This document shows positions 7,682 to 15,939 of a stretch of DNA of 53,240 nt, in pieces. Each line of letters opens with the position of its first letter. The stretch's first letter is position 1. Under the pieces are notes generated by a model that was given only the letters and a program-made list of their open reading frames with translations, was not told the DNA's origin and ran no database searches. The DNA comes from QYQD01 sp040754095 (lineage in GTDB: Bacteria > Desulfobacterota > QYQD01): contig JBFMFO010000018.1 in NCBI GenBank assembly GCA_040754095.1, forward strand, positions 1 to 53,240, read 5' to 3'. Position numbers and translations under genes: made by a program.

Positions 7682-9022
7682 TTATGTTTTTTTGCCCCCC
7701 GGCTGTTCGCTTTTTTCGCGGCGTCGCAAGATAAGGCGGAGCGGGCACCGGTCAAAGGCGAACTTCTCACGCAGTTGATTGACGAGGTAGCGTTCGTAGG
7801 AAAAATGGATGGACTCCGGGTAATTGCTGAAGACCACGAAGGTAGGCGGCTTTATCCCGGTCTGGGTCATGTAGAATAACTTGACTCGGCGTCCCTTGCG
7901 GAGAGGCGGTTCGTGATGAGCGAGTATCTCCTTGAGGGCCTGGTTAACCTTACCGGTGGAGATGCGGGCGGTGTATTGTTCATATACCTCGTCCACGGAC
8001 CTTAATATGCCGTTAACCCGATAACCGGTCAGGGCAGAGATCTTCAACACCGGGGCATAGGCCATAAAAGGTGCGGCCACGGCGATATCCGCCATGAGCT
8101 TTTTCTTGCGCTTCTCATCATCCTTCACCAGATCCCATTTGTTAATTGCTATGACACAACCTTTGTGATTATCCGAGACATAGCCAAGGATGTGAGTATC
8201 CTGCTCGGTAATTCCTTCTGCGGCGTCAACAAGTACAATGGCCACGTCGCACTCCGCCAAGCTCTTTAATGCCTTTAGTATGCTGTACTTTTCCAAACGA
8301 TGGCTGATGCGCCCCTTCTTCCTTATCCCGGCGGTATCGATCAGGCGGTATTTTGTCCCCCCCCTTTCCAGGATAGTATCCACGGAATCGCGCGTGGTGC
8401 CGGCTATCTCGGTCACCACCATCCTTTCTTCGCCCAGCAGCCTGTTAACCAGTGAAGACTTACCCACGTTCGGCCGCCCCAGTATGGCTATCCGTATAAC
8501 TTCCGGCCCGGCCTCTGTAGCCTCTTCAGCGGGAATGTGGGCGGCAAGCTCATCCATAAAATCCCTGACGCCGTAACCATGTTCAGCCGAAATTCCATAA
8601 ATCGGATCCACTCCAAGCTGGTAAAAATCCGAGAGGAGGTCCTCCTTTTCCAGGCTGTCTATCTTGTTTGCCACGTAGAATACCGGCTTTTCTATCTTCC
8701 GCAGGCGATCGATGGCTTCATAATCGGTAGCCGTAAGCCCCTCCCGTCCGTCCATGAGAAAGATGACAGCGTCCGCCTCTTCCATGGCCAGGGTGGTTTG
8801 TTCCTGCATCCTTGAGACCAGTTTGTCGCCACCGACCGGTTCGAATCCGCCCGTGTCAACCAGGACAAACCGCTTCCCTTCCCAGGCAACCTCACCGTAA
8901 TTCCGATCTCTCGTCACCCCGGGTGTGGAGTCAACGATAGCCCTCCGGCTGTGCGTCAGGCGGTTAAAAAAGGTTGATTTACCGGTGTTTGGCCGCCCTA
9001 CTATAGCTACTAGAAAAGACAT
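7682..9022 (-). CDS. der: Ribosome-assembly GTPase Der (EngA)
   Basis: 446 residues with the unique Der layout: two tandem G domains (GRPNTGKS near residues 9-16, GRPNVGKS near 182-189), each with its own DTxG and NKxD motifs (DTGGFEP, NKID; DTAGIRKKG, NKWD), followed by a C-terminal KH-like domain ending with a basic, lysine-rich tail. Der is needed for 50S subunit maturation. It is a monocistronic-looking gene, flanked on both sides by copies of the ATTCGAA repeat. Confidence 0.98.
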   Translation of the reverse strand: MSFLVAIVGRPNTGKSTFFNRLTHSRRAIVDSTPGVTRDRNYGEVAWEGKRFVLVDTGGFEPVGGDKLVSRMQEQTTLAMEEADAVIFLMDGREGLTATDYEAIDRLRKIEKPVFYVANKIDSLEKEDLLSDFYQLGVDPIYGISAEHGYGVRDFMDELAAHIPAEEATEAGPEVIRIAILGRPNVGKSSLVNRLLGEERMVVTEIAGTTRDSVDTILERGGTKYRLIDTAGIRKKGRISHRLEKYSILKALKSLAECDVAIVLVDAAEGITEQDTHILGYVSDNHKGCVIAINKWDLVKDDEKRKKKLMADIAVAAPFMAYAPVLKISALTGYRVNGILRSVDEVYEQYTARISTGKVNQALKEILAHHEPPLRKGRRVKLFYMTQTGIKPPTFVVFSNYPESIHFSYERYLVNQLREKFAFDRCPLRLILRRREKSEQPGGKKT

Positions 9023-9100
9023 GGATACCTCTTTTATAATGCCTTAGCTCTTTGAAACAGTTATTAAGTCCGAAAACTCTGGTTACTTAGGGACTAGAGC

Positions 9101-9240
9101 TAAATCCGAAATTCGAAACAAATTCAAATTCCTAATGTCTCAATGTTCAAAACCGCAGCGTGGTCAATTCGTTTTGATTATTCGGATTTTGCTCATTCAA
9201 TATTGTTTTGGGATTCGTGCTTCGGATTTCGAATTTGAAA
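9101..9240. repeat. ATTCGAA-family dispersed repeat
   Basis: Same block order as at 7466-7620: taaatccgaaattcgaaaca, then caaattcaaattcc, aatgttcaaaaccgcagcg, and gtgcttcggatttcgaattt at the right. It fills the gap between der and the phosphotransferase gene. Confidence 0.75.
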
Positions 9241-9295
9241 ACCCCGTTGTATCCGGGAATCCACCGTATTTTATGACCCATACCGTTTCAAAAAC

Positions 9296-10303
9296 CTAAA
9301 CTGTTACGAAATTATTTACTACTTGGCGTAGTTTCTGGAAAGAAGCGAATATCTCCCGGTTCAGGATAGTTTTCAAGTTCTTTACGGCCACCGGTATATA
9401 TGGCTCGAAAAAAGGCTTTTCCTTTACTCTGGTCAGGAATCCAAATGCGCCCAACACCTGCATGGCCCGTTGCAGGGCTATATACCAGAAATGGTGCCGG
9501 AAGTCTTCTTCATTAATCCGGTACTGTCTTCGCAGTCTGAGAAGATAGGTCTCGAATAATGCCTCTTTCATATTATCCGGCAGGTCAACGTAGGGATCGA
9601 AGATAAGTGAGGCCAGGTCATAGGCCGGGGGGCCGAGGCGTCCGCCCTGGAAGTCTATTAACCGCAGCCGTCCCTCAAAGACCATAAGGTTCCTTGACTG
9701 AAAATCACGATGGAGAAAGAGGGCAGGGGGTTGTTCACCGGCCAGGTCAGCCAGCCTTTCAAAATCCTGGGCCAGTTCATCCTGGGTGATCTTCAGCCCC
9801 AGATAGCCCTGTAAGAAGGCCTGCAGGAAATAGCCGGACTCCCGTTCCAGCATAAGCCTTCGGTCATAAACAGGCGTATCAAAACAATACCGGGTATCAA
9901 ACCCTTCGGCCCCTCTTACCTGCATGTTCACCAGGATATCCACGGCCTCCAGATACCACCTTTCCGTAGCCCCGGTATTGTTTTCTTCCCTGACGGCCCG
10001 CTCAAGATGCCTATCCCCCAGGTCTTCCATGATGATGGCCCCGGTGGCCCGGTCATAACCGTGGATAACCGGTGTGGGGACGCCCCTCGCGGCCAGATGC
10101 CGTCCTATGTAATGATAGGCCTCGCTTTCCTTGAGGTGCAGAGGGTCTTTACTCTCAGGCAGGACAATTATGAGCGATCCTTTAGACCCGGAGATACGAT
10201 AAAAAGGGCGGTTAGAGCCGTCACCGGTGAGCATTATAAGGTCCGGCGCTGCCCCTTCATTCGTAATCAGAGAAAGATAAGGTTTTATAATATCCTGTAA
10301 CAC
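9296..10303 (-). CDS. Aminoglycoside-phosphotransferase-fold sugar kinase (AmgK-like)
   Basis: 335 residues. The kinase core has LHRDFQSRNLM (catalytic loop with Asp and Asn), LIDFQGGRLGPPAYDLASL (metal-binding Asp) and an N-lobe lysine-free IIVLPES..LHLKESEAYHYI strand-helix pair, as in cell-wall sugar kinases of the AmgK type. AmgK phosphorylates N-acetylmuramate or GlcNAc at C1 for peptidoglycan recycling. It starts at GTG 10303, only 3 bases after the stop of the nucleotidyltransferase gene, so the pair is co-translated and probably works in sequence: anomeric kinase, then nucleotide transfer. The exact sugar cannot be read from sequence. Confidence 0.82.
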   Translation of the reverse strand: MLQDIIKPYLSLITNEGAAPDLIMLTGDGSNRPFYRISGSKGSLIIVLPESKDPLHLKESEAYHYIGRHLAARGVPTPVIHGYDRATGAIIMEDLGDRHLERAVREENNTGATERWYLEAVDILVNMQVRGAEGFDTRYCFDTPVYDRRLMLERESGYFLQAFLQGYLGLKITQDELAQDFERLADLAGEQPPALFLHRDFQSRNLMVFEGRLRLIDFQGGRLGPPAYDLASLIFDPYVDLPDNMKEALFETYLLRLRRQYRINEEDFRHHFWYIALQRAMQVLGAFGFLTRVKEKPFFEPYIPVAVKNLKTILNREIFASFQKLRQVVNNFVTV

Positions 10304-10306
10304 CGC

Positions 10307-11218
10307 TTAATCCTGTGGAAAGACGCCGTGTACCACGGCATTGACGATCCGGCTGTTAGCCTTTATTTTGGCCCCCTCCCAGACTACGGACTGCGTCAGG
10401 TGTGTATGAGGCCCCACAGAGACACGGTTGCCCAGGGAGACCCAATCTGTAAACTCCACGCCTTCGGCTATGGAGACATCCTCCCCCAGACAAAAGGGGG
10501 AGGCACACGGCAGAAGGTCATCTACCCCTTTCACCCGGCCTCTTAATAAATCGCCATGGAGCGACAGATAGGCCTCTGTCGTCCCGATGTCCGTCCAATA
10601 GTGGCCGCTAACCCTGAAAGCGCCCAGCTTTACGCCTTTTGAGATAAGGGCACGATGGGTATCCAGTATATCATAATAGACGCCTTTGGGGATAAAAGAA
10701 AGGACATCCGGATTTATCACATGGATGCCGGTAAAGGCCATCCGGCCATCCGGATGAGAGCTAAAGCCCTTTATAGAATCCCGGTCGTCAACCAGGACAT
10801 TATTGTATCTCGGGTAGTGGTGGAGCGCCATGGTCGCCGCATTCCCTGAAGCTATGTGGAAACTATAGGCCGCCTTTAGGTCTATAGTGGTGAATATATC
10901 CCCATTGACTACCAGGAAGGGTGCGTCATCCAGGAAACGCTTGGCATTTCTGAGTCCGCCGCCGGTGCCTAAGATAACCCCCTCATGAAGGACGTGGGCA
11001 GTAATACCTGAGAGATTATATTTTTCAAGGAATGCCGCAAGTTGATCGCCGAGGTGATGGGTGTTGATCGCTATCTCAGTCACCCCGGCATGCCGGAGCT
11101 GCTCAATAATTATTGCCAGAAGGGGTTTGTTTAGGACCGGGAAAAGGGGCTTGGGCTTAAGTAGCGTGAGCGGCCTTAAGCGTGTACCAAACCCGGCTGC
11201 CAGAATCATGGCCTTCAT
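10307..11218 (-). CDS. Sugar-1-phosphate nucleotidyltransferase (MurU/ManC-like)
   Basis: 303 residues. The N-terminal Rossmann-like domain begins MKAMILAAGFGTRLRPLT with the signature GTRL.P.T...PKP (LLKPKPLFPV), then GTGGGL and VNGDI (metal-binding Asp). The C-terminal 70 residues (from about 230) look like a short left-handed beta-helix (SIAEGVEFTDWVSLGNRVSVG). MurU proper is about 225 residues and lacks this tail, so a mannose-1-phosphate guanylyltransferase-like role is the main alternative to UDP-MurNAc synthesis. First gene of a two-gene operon with the AmgK-like kinase. Confidence 0.85.
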   Translation of the reverse strand: MKAMILAAGFGTRLRPLTLLKPKPLFPVLNKPLLAIIIEQLRHAGVTEIAINTHHLGDQLAAFLEKYNLSGITAHVLHEGVILGTGGGLRNAKRFLDDAPFLVVNGDIFTTIDLKAAYSFHIASGNAATMALHHYPRYNNVLVDDRDSIKGFSSHPDGRMAFTGIHVINPDVLSFIPKGVYYDILDTHRALISKGVKLGAFRVSGHYWTDIGTTEAYLSLHGDLLRGRVKGVDDLLPCASPFCLGEDVSIAEGVEFTDWVSLGNRVSVGPHTHLTQSVVWEGAKIKANSRIVNAVVHGVFPQD

Positions 11219-11230
11219 GTTATCTCTTAA

Positions 11231-11390
11231 TTAGTGTTCATCCGGAAACTACCGTTTCCGTCTTTACGCTTTCAGCGATCAGCTGTCAGCCGTCAGCAAG
11301 ATCTAAGATAAACAACATATTAAGCTGAATGCTGATAGCTGAGTGCTGACTGCTCCATCCAGAAAACCTAGGTTTTCGGATGGAAACTAA
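11231..11390. repeat. MITE-like element with hairpin ends and gctgatagctga body
   Basis: Ends TTAGTGTTCATCCG (11231) and CGGATGGAAACTAA (to 11390) are near-perfect inverted repeats. Each end continues into its own hairpin (CGGAAACTACCGTTTCCG; AAAACCTAGGTTTT). The body holds degenerate agctgatagctga repeats. Other copies: 13382-13503 (one end lost) and 43344-43555 (opposite orientation). It fills the gap between the nucleotidyltransferase and tatA genes. Confidence 0.8.
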
Positions 11391-11446
11391 TTAGAAAAAC
11401 CAGGGTGGCGGGTATAAAGCGGGGATTGGAATCCATTAACCGGAAG

Positions 11447-11755
11447 TTAAGCCTTTAATTTGTCAATACTCTCCTTTACTTCACGTGCTTCCTTCACTCC
11501 GGGGAGATCGCCCACGGCTTTTTCCAGGGGATTCTGGTCCCTCACCGCAGTTGTATCTTGTTTTGTCTTATTATCTGTCTGTTCAGAAAGAAGCCCTTTG
11601 CTATCTTCTTCGATATCATTCAGGCCCTTTTTAAAGGAACGAATCCCTTTTCCCAGGTCCCGGCCAATTTCCGGGAGCTTTTTGGCGCCGAAGATAAAAA
11701 AAGCGACGATCAAAATAATTATAAGCTCTTGCGTCCCTAAGCCAAACATACCCAT
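11447..11755 (-). CDS. Twin-arginine translocase subunit TatA (second copy)
   Basis: 102 residues from the ATG at 11755, which has GAGGAGG six bases upstream (11762-11768). It begins MGMFGLGTQELIIILIVAFFIFGAKKLPEIGRDLGKGI: a single membrane span, the FG hinge and an amphipathic helix, all TatA hallmarks (TatB would have GP in place of FG). The acidic/lysine C-terminal tail is about 55 residues. It follows another tatA by about 30 bases. TatA forms the pore for folded proteins; TatC is not in this window. It could act as a TatB substitute, as in some bacteria with only TatA-type proteins. Confidence 0.88.
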   Translation of the reverse strand: MGMFGLGTQELIIILIVAFFIFGAKKLPEIGRDLGKGIRSFKKGLNDIEEDSKGLLSEQTDNKTKQDTTAVRDQNPLEKAVGDLPGVKEAREVKESIDKLKA

Positions 11756-11782
11756 ACCTAGCCTCCTCGCCGCTGGAGCCAC

Positions 11783-11983
11783 CTAATCATCGGAACCGGG
11801 CTTGTTTTTCCCCTCTATTTTAGACTGGTCGGACGGGGTTTCATCATCCCCCCGGATATTCTTACGAAAGTTTCGTATGCCCTTACCGATACCACTCCCT
11901 ATCTGCGGCAATTTACTCGCGCCGAAGATAATCACAACAATAACCAGAATAATCAAAAGCTCCGGCATTCCTAACCCGAACAT
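11783..11983 (-). CDS. tatA: Twin-arginine translocase subunit TatA (first copy)
   Basis: 66 residues: MFGLGMPELLIILVIVVIIFGASKLPQIGSGIGKGIRNFRKNI, then a short acidic tail. Membrane span, FG hinge and amphipathic helix are complete. CGGAGGA lies about 8 bases before the ATG. First of two tandem tatA genes; the short one resembles minimal TatA. The two paralogues share the core but differ in tail length. Confidence 0.93.
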   Translation of the reverse strand: MFGLGMPELLIILVIVVIIFGASKLPQIGSGIGKGIRNFRKNIRGDDETPSDQSKIEGKNKPGSDD

Positions 11984-12148
11984 GAAAGAAAATCCTCCGA
12001 GAGGCCTGAATAATAAAATATTAACCCATTATTAACACCCTTTTATCACGGCTGTCAATTAAAAAGGCTTCGGTACTTTCCCCCAAAAAATAGCGGCAGA
12101 TTATGTAAGCGCGTTAATTTTTATACAATTCTTGCATTATATAAACCC

Positions 12149-12295
12149 TCATTCCTTCGCTTCACGGCTTGCGCAGTGACCCTTTCGGGACTCGCAGGCG
12201 GGGAATACTTGCCCCTTCCAGCCTCTAAAGGGCTGGTTTTCCCCTTCCTGCTCACCCTCGAAGGGTGCCCCGCTGCTCCAGCAAGTTCCGCTCAG
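12149..12295. repeat. Left arm of a 147-bp inverted repeat around ychF
   Basis: This block (ctcattccttcgcttcacgg ... ctccagcaagttccgctcag) is matched over its whole length by the reverse complement of 13586-13734, with most positions identical by eye. It contains its own small hairpins (cctctaaagggctgg; ccctcgaagggtg). It occupies most of the 334-bp space between ychF and tatA. Positions 12000-12148 are AT-rich with nothing recognisable. Confidence 0.85.
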
Positions 12296-12317
12296 GAGCA
12301 ACGGCTTACATATCGTC

Positions 12318-13364
12318 CTATACATTAAACCGGAAGTTTATTATGTCGCCGTCCTGGACAATGTAGTCCCGGCCTTCCAGCCGAACCAGTCCCTTCTTTT
12401 GGGCCTGGGCATAGGAACCGTGTTCCACAAGATCATCATACGCCAGGACCTCGGCCCGAATAAACCCCTTCTCTATATCGGAATGTATCGCACCCGCCGC
12501 CTTCCGGGCAGGCGTGCCTTTCGTAATTGTCCAGGCGCGAACCTCATCCTTTCCTACGGTAAAGAAAGAAATAAGTCCCAAAAGGGCATAGGAATAACGT
12601 ATAATTCTTTGCAGGGCCGGTTCGGCATCCACATCCAGACCGCCGCGGAAAACTTCAGACTCCTCCGGGCTCAACTGCGCAAGCTCCATCTCGAGCTGGC
12701 CGCAGACCTCGGCGACCATCGTATTGGGCGGCGTTTCAGAGACCTCAATCTTTGTATATTTTTCTCCATTGTTGATGACCCACAAGATTGGTTTTGCCGA
12801 GAGGAGGGAAAAGCCTTTGAGGAGGGGTGAAGATGCTGCTTCACCGAGGGAGCGCAGGGGTTTTTCCTCTTCCAGTGCAGCAAGACACCTGGAAAGTAGA
12901 TTATGCTCTTCTTCGTCTATCTTTCTCCCCCTTTTTTTATCTTCCTCTATCCTGGCAAGCCTTTTTTCTACCACGATAAGGTCGGCCAGCATAAGCTCAG
13001 ATTCTACCTTCCCTATGTCAGACCGGGCCGCAGGCGCAATGCCGCCTACCTCAAAGTTGCGGGCTACAAGCACGATGGCATCTGCCGGCCGCACAAGAGT
13101 CCACAATTTTTCGTCAAGAGGGTTGTCTTTTTCGCCGGAACTGTCAAGGCCGCCTACATCCACATACTCAACCTGGGCATAGATAGTCTTTTGAGGCTCA
13201 TACATGGTGGAAAGCAAGTCCACACGGCCATCCGGCACCTTTACTACACCAATATTAGCTTCCCTTGCCCGTCCCCCGGAAGACAGCGCTGCATGCCCCC
13301 TGGTCAGGGCGTTAAAGAGTGTGGTTTTACCGGAACCGGGCAGACCAATTATGGTCAGTTTCAT
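12318..13364 (-). CDS. ychF: Ribosome-associated GTPase/ATPase YchF (OLA1 family)
   Basis: 348 residues. The P-loop GLPGSGKTTLFNAL is at 7-20, with switch motif NIGVVKVPDGRVD and the DVGGLD variant G3. The usual NKxD is replaced by NNGE (INNGEKY), matching the known ATP preference of YchF. The C-terminal TGS domain (ISFFTVGKDEVRAWTI ... GDIINFRFNV) is complete. Involved in translation and stress response. The gene sits alone between two arms of a 147-bp inverted repeat, with a truncated MITE-like element 18 bp upstream of its start. Confidence 0.96.
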   Translation of the reverse strand: MKLTIIGLPGSGKTTLFNALTRGHAALSSGGRAREANIGVVKVPDGRVDLLSTMYEPQKTIYAQVEYVDVGGLDSSGEKDNPLDEKLWTLVRPADAIVLVARNFEVGGIAPAARSDIGKVESELMLADLIVVEKRLARIEEDKKRGRKIDEEEHNLLSRCLAALEEEKPLRSLGEAASSPLLKGFSLLSAKPILWVINNGEKYTKIEVSETPPNTMVAEVCGQLEMELAQLSPEESEVFRGGLDVDAEPALQRIIRYSYALLGLISFFTVGKDEVRAWTITKGTPARKAAGAIHSDIEKGFIRAEVLAYDDLVEHGSYAQAQKKGLVRLEGRDYIVQDGDIINFRFNV

Positions 13365-13381
13365 TTAGCGCCCTTTCTTAA

Positions 13382-13503
13382 TTAGTTTTCATCCGGAAAC
13401 TGTCGTTTCCGAATGAAAGCTCTCAGTGATTAGCTTTCAGCCGTCAGCAAAGAATGATACAAACAACATCTTAACTGAAGGCTGATGGCTGAATGCCGAC
13501 AGC
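13382..13503. repeat. Truncated copy of the hairpin-ended MITE-like element
   Basis: Starts TTAGTTTTCATCCGGAAACT with the same end hairpin as 11231-11390 and continues into the agctgatggctga body, but the right-hand hairpin end is absent after about 13503. Lies directly upstream of ychF. Confidence 0.7.
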
Positions 13504-13585
13504 CCAATAGATAACACCTGGTTATGAATAATGCAATGACGTGACGAGAAAAGATATCCCTAATTTTTTACGGAATCCAACGTTT

Positions 13586-13734
13586 CTGAGCGAAATTTGC
13601 TGGAGCAGGGGGGACCCATCGGGGATGAGCAGGAAGGGGAAAGCCCGCCCTTCAGAGGCGGGATGGGGCAAGGTATTCCCCGCCTGCGAATCTCGATAGG
13701 GTCACTGCGGAAGCCATGAAGCGAAGGAATGAAG
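13586..13734. repeat. Right arm of the inverted repeat around ychF
   Basis: Reverse-complement partner of 12149-12295, reading ctgagcgaaatttgctggag ... gcgaaggaatgaa on the plus strand. With 13382-13503 it accounts for most of the 441-bp gap 13365-13805; nothing else is recognisable there. Confidence 0.85.
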
Positions 13735-13805
13735 GATTCCATCCCAAGATGGCAAATACAAATAAAAGAGGTTCTTCTAATGTCGTTATAGGGTCAAAAG
13801 GTTAG

Positions 13806-15032
13806 TTATTGTTGGGGCGGCAGAAGCTTGAAAATGGTATAAAAGGTGGATCCACGGCCCGGTTCACTATCTACAAAAACTTCACCGTCGTGGAGATGGA
13901 TGATTTCCCTGACTACCGCAAGTCCGATTCCCATACCCGGGGCCTTAGTTGAATGCGAAGATTTGGCCCGGTAATATCGCTCAAAGACCTTTCCCTGTTC
14001 TTCAGACGGGATGCCAATACCCGTATCTTTAACGGAAATACACACCTTTTCCAGGCCATAGGCCCTGGCCTCAATTTTAACACTGCCTCCAGGCCGGTTA
14101 TATTTCACGGCATTGGAAAAAAGGTTATTAAACACCCTGGTCAACTGATGTGCGTCGCCCTGTATAATCATGGGGCCGTCTTCTACCTCTGTTTCCATAG
14201 TTATATTTTTGAGTTCGGCGAGGGGTTCCAGCCAGGCCAGACTCTTCCTTAAAACATCGCTGATATCTGCCTCTCCTTTATTTATAACCGGCTTTCCAGT
14301 CTTGGCCCGGGAATAATTCTCAAGGCATTCTACCAACTCGGCCTCGCGACTAATGGCCATGGAACAACTCCGCAGGAATTTGTCCTGCTTGGCCGTGAGC
14401 GGACCTGCTTTCCCGCTCAACATCATATCGATAAAGCCCTTGACCGCCGTTAAGGGTGTCTTCAAATCATGAACGATGCCGGCCAGGTATTGACTCCTCA
14501 TCTGCCCCAGAGTCTGCATCTCTGCATAGGCCTTTTCAATCCCGGTCTCTCTTTTCTGTTGCTCTGTGATATCTCTGGCAACTGTCAGGAAGAATCTCTT
14601 TGAATGGCAGGATATGGGACGGCAACTTACTTCTACAGGTTTTATTTTGCCATTCTTGCAGACATAACCGGTTTTAAAGGTAACCGGCTGGTTCGCCATA
14701 TCCTTCCTGAAAAGGCTGGGAGATGTTTTTGTCCCTTCTGAAGCGGTAATATCACTATACCGCATAGTTAGCATTTCATCCTGTGAGTAGCCAAGCTCCA
14801 TGCACACAGAAGGGCTGACTTCGACTATATTGCCTTTACGATCTAACACGACGACCTGCTCAGGGATATGTGCAAATAAGACCTCGTAGGTATCAGCCCC
14901 TAGAGCAGATGCAGGGCTGAAGTTATTAAAATCAATTTCCGGCTTGACCTCCGGTGTATAAAGATCATTTGCGAACGCTTTATTATTAATCCAGGTTCTT
15001 TTTCTTATTTCGGCAAGCGATCCGTTCAACAT
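13806..15032 (-). CDS. Soluble PAS-domain sensor histidine kinase
   Basis: 408 residues without membrane spans, so cytoplasmic. A PAS domain covers about 48-160 (VVLDRKGNIVEVSPSVCMELGYSQDEM ... RDITEQQ). HisKA follows with the phospho-acceptor His 188 in GIVHDLKTPL, then HATPase_c with N box NNLFSNAVKYN, G1 DTGIGI, F box VFERYYRA and G2 GMGIGL. All catalytic motifs are intact. No response regulator is adjacent, so it is an orphan kinase; its signal is unknown. Two Cys residues in the PAS domain (CMELGY, CKNGK) could hint at redox or ligand sensing, but this is speculative. Upstream there is only a weak TTAGGGAT ribosome-binding site. Confidence 0.93.
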   Translation of the reverse strand: MLNGSLAEIRKRTWINNKAFANDLYTPEVKPEIDFNNFSPASALGADTYEVLFAHIPEQVVVLDRKGNIVEVSPSVCMELGYSQDEMLTMRYSDITASEGTKTSPSLFRKDMANQPVTFKTGYVCKNGKIKPVEVSCRPISCHSKRFFLTVARDITEQQKRETGIEKAYAEMQTLGQMRSQYLAGIVHDLKTPLTAVKGFIDMMLSGKAGPLTAKQDKFLRSCSMAISREAELVECLENYSRAKTGKPVINKGEADISDVLRKSLAWLEPLAELKNITMETEVEDGPMIIQGDAHQLTRVFNNLFSNAVKYNRPGGSVKIEARAYGLEKVCISVKDTGIGIPSEEQGKVFERYYRAKSSHSTKAPGMGIGLAVVREIIHLHDGEVFVDSEPGRGSTFYTIFKLLPPQQ

Positions 15033-15189
15033 ATCCCTAAGTCTTTCTCACTTCCTTTTAACTAGGTTTTATGTAATTATTAATCGACCTTATTAATTGA
15101 ATTCATAAGAATATTCGGGAAATGTGCATTTTTTCTCTTATTGTGACCCTTGATACGGCGAATAAAGAGATACAAAAGACGCAGTTACT

Positions 15190-15277
15190 AAGGTTCAAAG
15201 TTCCAAGGTTCACGGTTCAAGGCTAACATATGAAAAGTGCAAAGTAGCCAACTGTGAACCGTGAACCTGAGAACCTA
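15190..15277. repeat. Inverted repeat of the gttcacggttcaagg type
   Basis: Left arm aaggttcacggttcaagg, right arm ctgtgaaccgtgaacctgag, about 30 bp apart. Related gttcaccgtt sequences occur at 39818-39899 and inside 43344-43555. The rest of 15033-15314 is AT-rich and may hold the promoters of the two divergent genes, but I cannot identify them. Confidence 0.6.
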
Positions 15278-15314
15278 ACAATCTGAGTAATTACCCAAAG
15301 GCAACGTTTTAACC

Positions 15315-15899
15315 ATGCAAAGCGGGCGACCCCCGATAGCAGCAGTTGAATACTGGAGAAAGGCCTTTCATCTTTGCGGCCTATGTATCCCATTGGCCTA
15401 CATGTATCTTCCGGAAAATATTTTTTTGCGCTTCTTTTTTCCGATGGCAGTCGCCTTCATAATCATTGACCTGGCCAGGCTCAAAATAAAATGGCTGGGA
15501 AGGATATACCTGCGGGTCGCCAAAAATCTACTGCGCGACAGGGAACATAGCAGACCTGCGGCCAGTCTCTACTATCTCGCCGGTTCCGGCCTGACTATCA
15601 TCCTCTTTCCAAAACAGATCGCTATTGCGGCGCTGGCAGTGCAAACCTTGTCCGATGCCGCGGCCGCCCTGGCCGGTCAGCGCTTAGGGAGACACAGAAT
15701 AGGGGATAAGACTGTAGAGGGGAGTGCGGCCTTCTTCGTTTCGGCCTGGATAATTTTGGCCGTATATTTCGGCCGTGAGCCCTTAAAGCATTTTATACCC
15801 GCCCTGGCTGGAACTCTGGCCGAGCTTTTCCCTATCCCTATCGATGACAATCTGACTGTCCCGCTGGCCATAGGTCTGTCCTACGTGATCTTGTTTTAG
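15315..15899 (+). CDS. Dolichol kinase / CDP-lipid synthase-like membrane protein
   Basis: 194 residues, mostly hydrophobic, with about six membrane spans. It has the features of the SEC59/VTE5-type CTP-dependent lipid kinases: RKAFHLCGL near the N-terminus, DLARLKIKWLG after the second span, LSDAAAALAGQRLGRHRIGDKTVEGSAAFF (the CTP-binding segment with GDKTVEGS). It probably phosphorylates a polyprenol or phytol-like alcohol with CTP; the substrate is not deducible. ATG has no strong ribosome-binding site. It ends 40 bp before the chosen trmFO start and may be co-transcribed with it. Confidence 0.8.
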   Translation: MQSGRPPIAAVEYWRKAFHLCGLCIPLAYMYLPENIFLRFFFPMAVAFIIIDLARLKIKWLGRIYLRVAKNLLRDREHSRPAASLYYLAGSGLTIILFPKQIAIAALAVQTLSDAAAALAGQRLGRHRIGDKTVEGSAAFFVSAWIILAVYFGREPLKHFIPALAGTLAELFPIPIDDNLTVPLAIGLSYVILF

Positions 15900-15939
15900 G
15901 TTGACGGTATCTATGCTCCCTGGTATTTTCAACATAACT

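Noticed and set aside
8838..8848. GGTTCGAATCC, identical to a tRNA T-arm loop
   Set aside because: It lies within der coding sequence, and no acceptor or anticodon stems can be formed around it.
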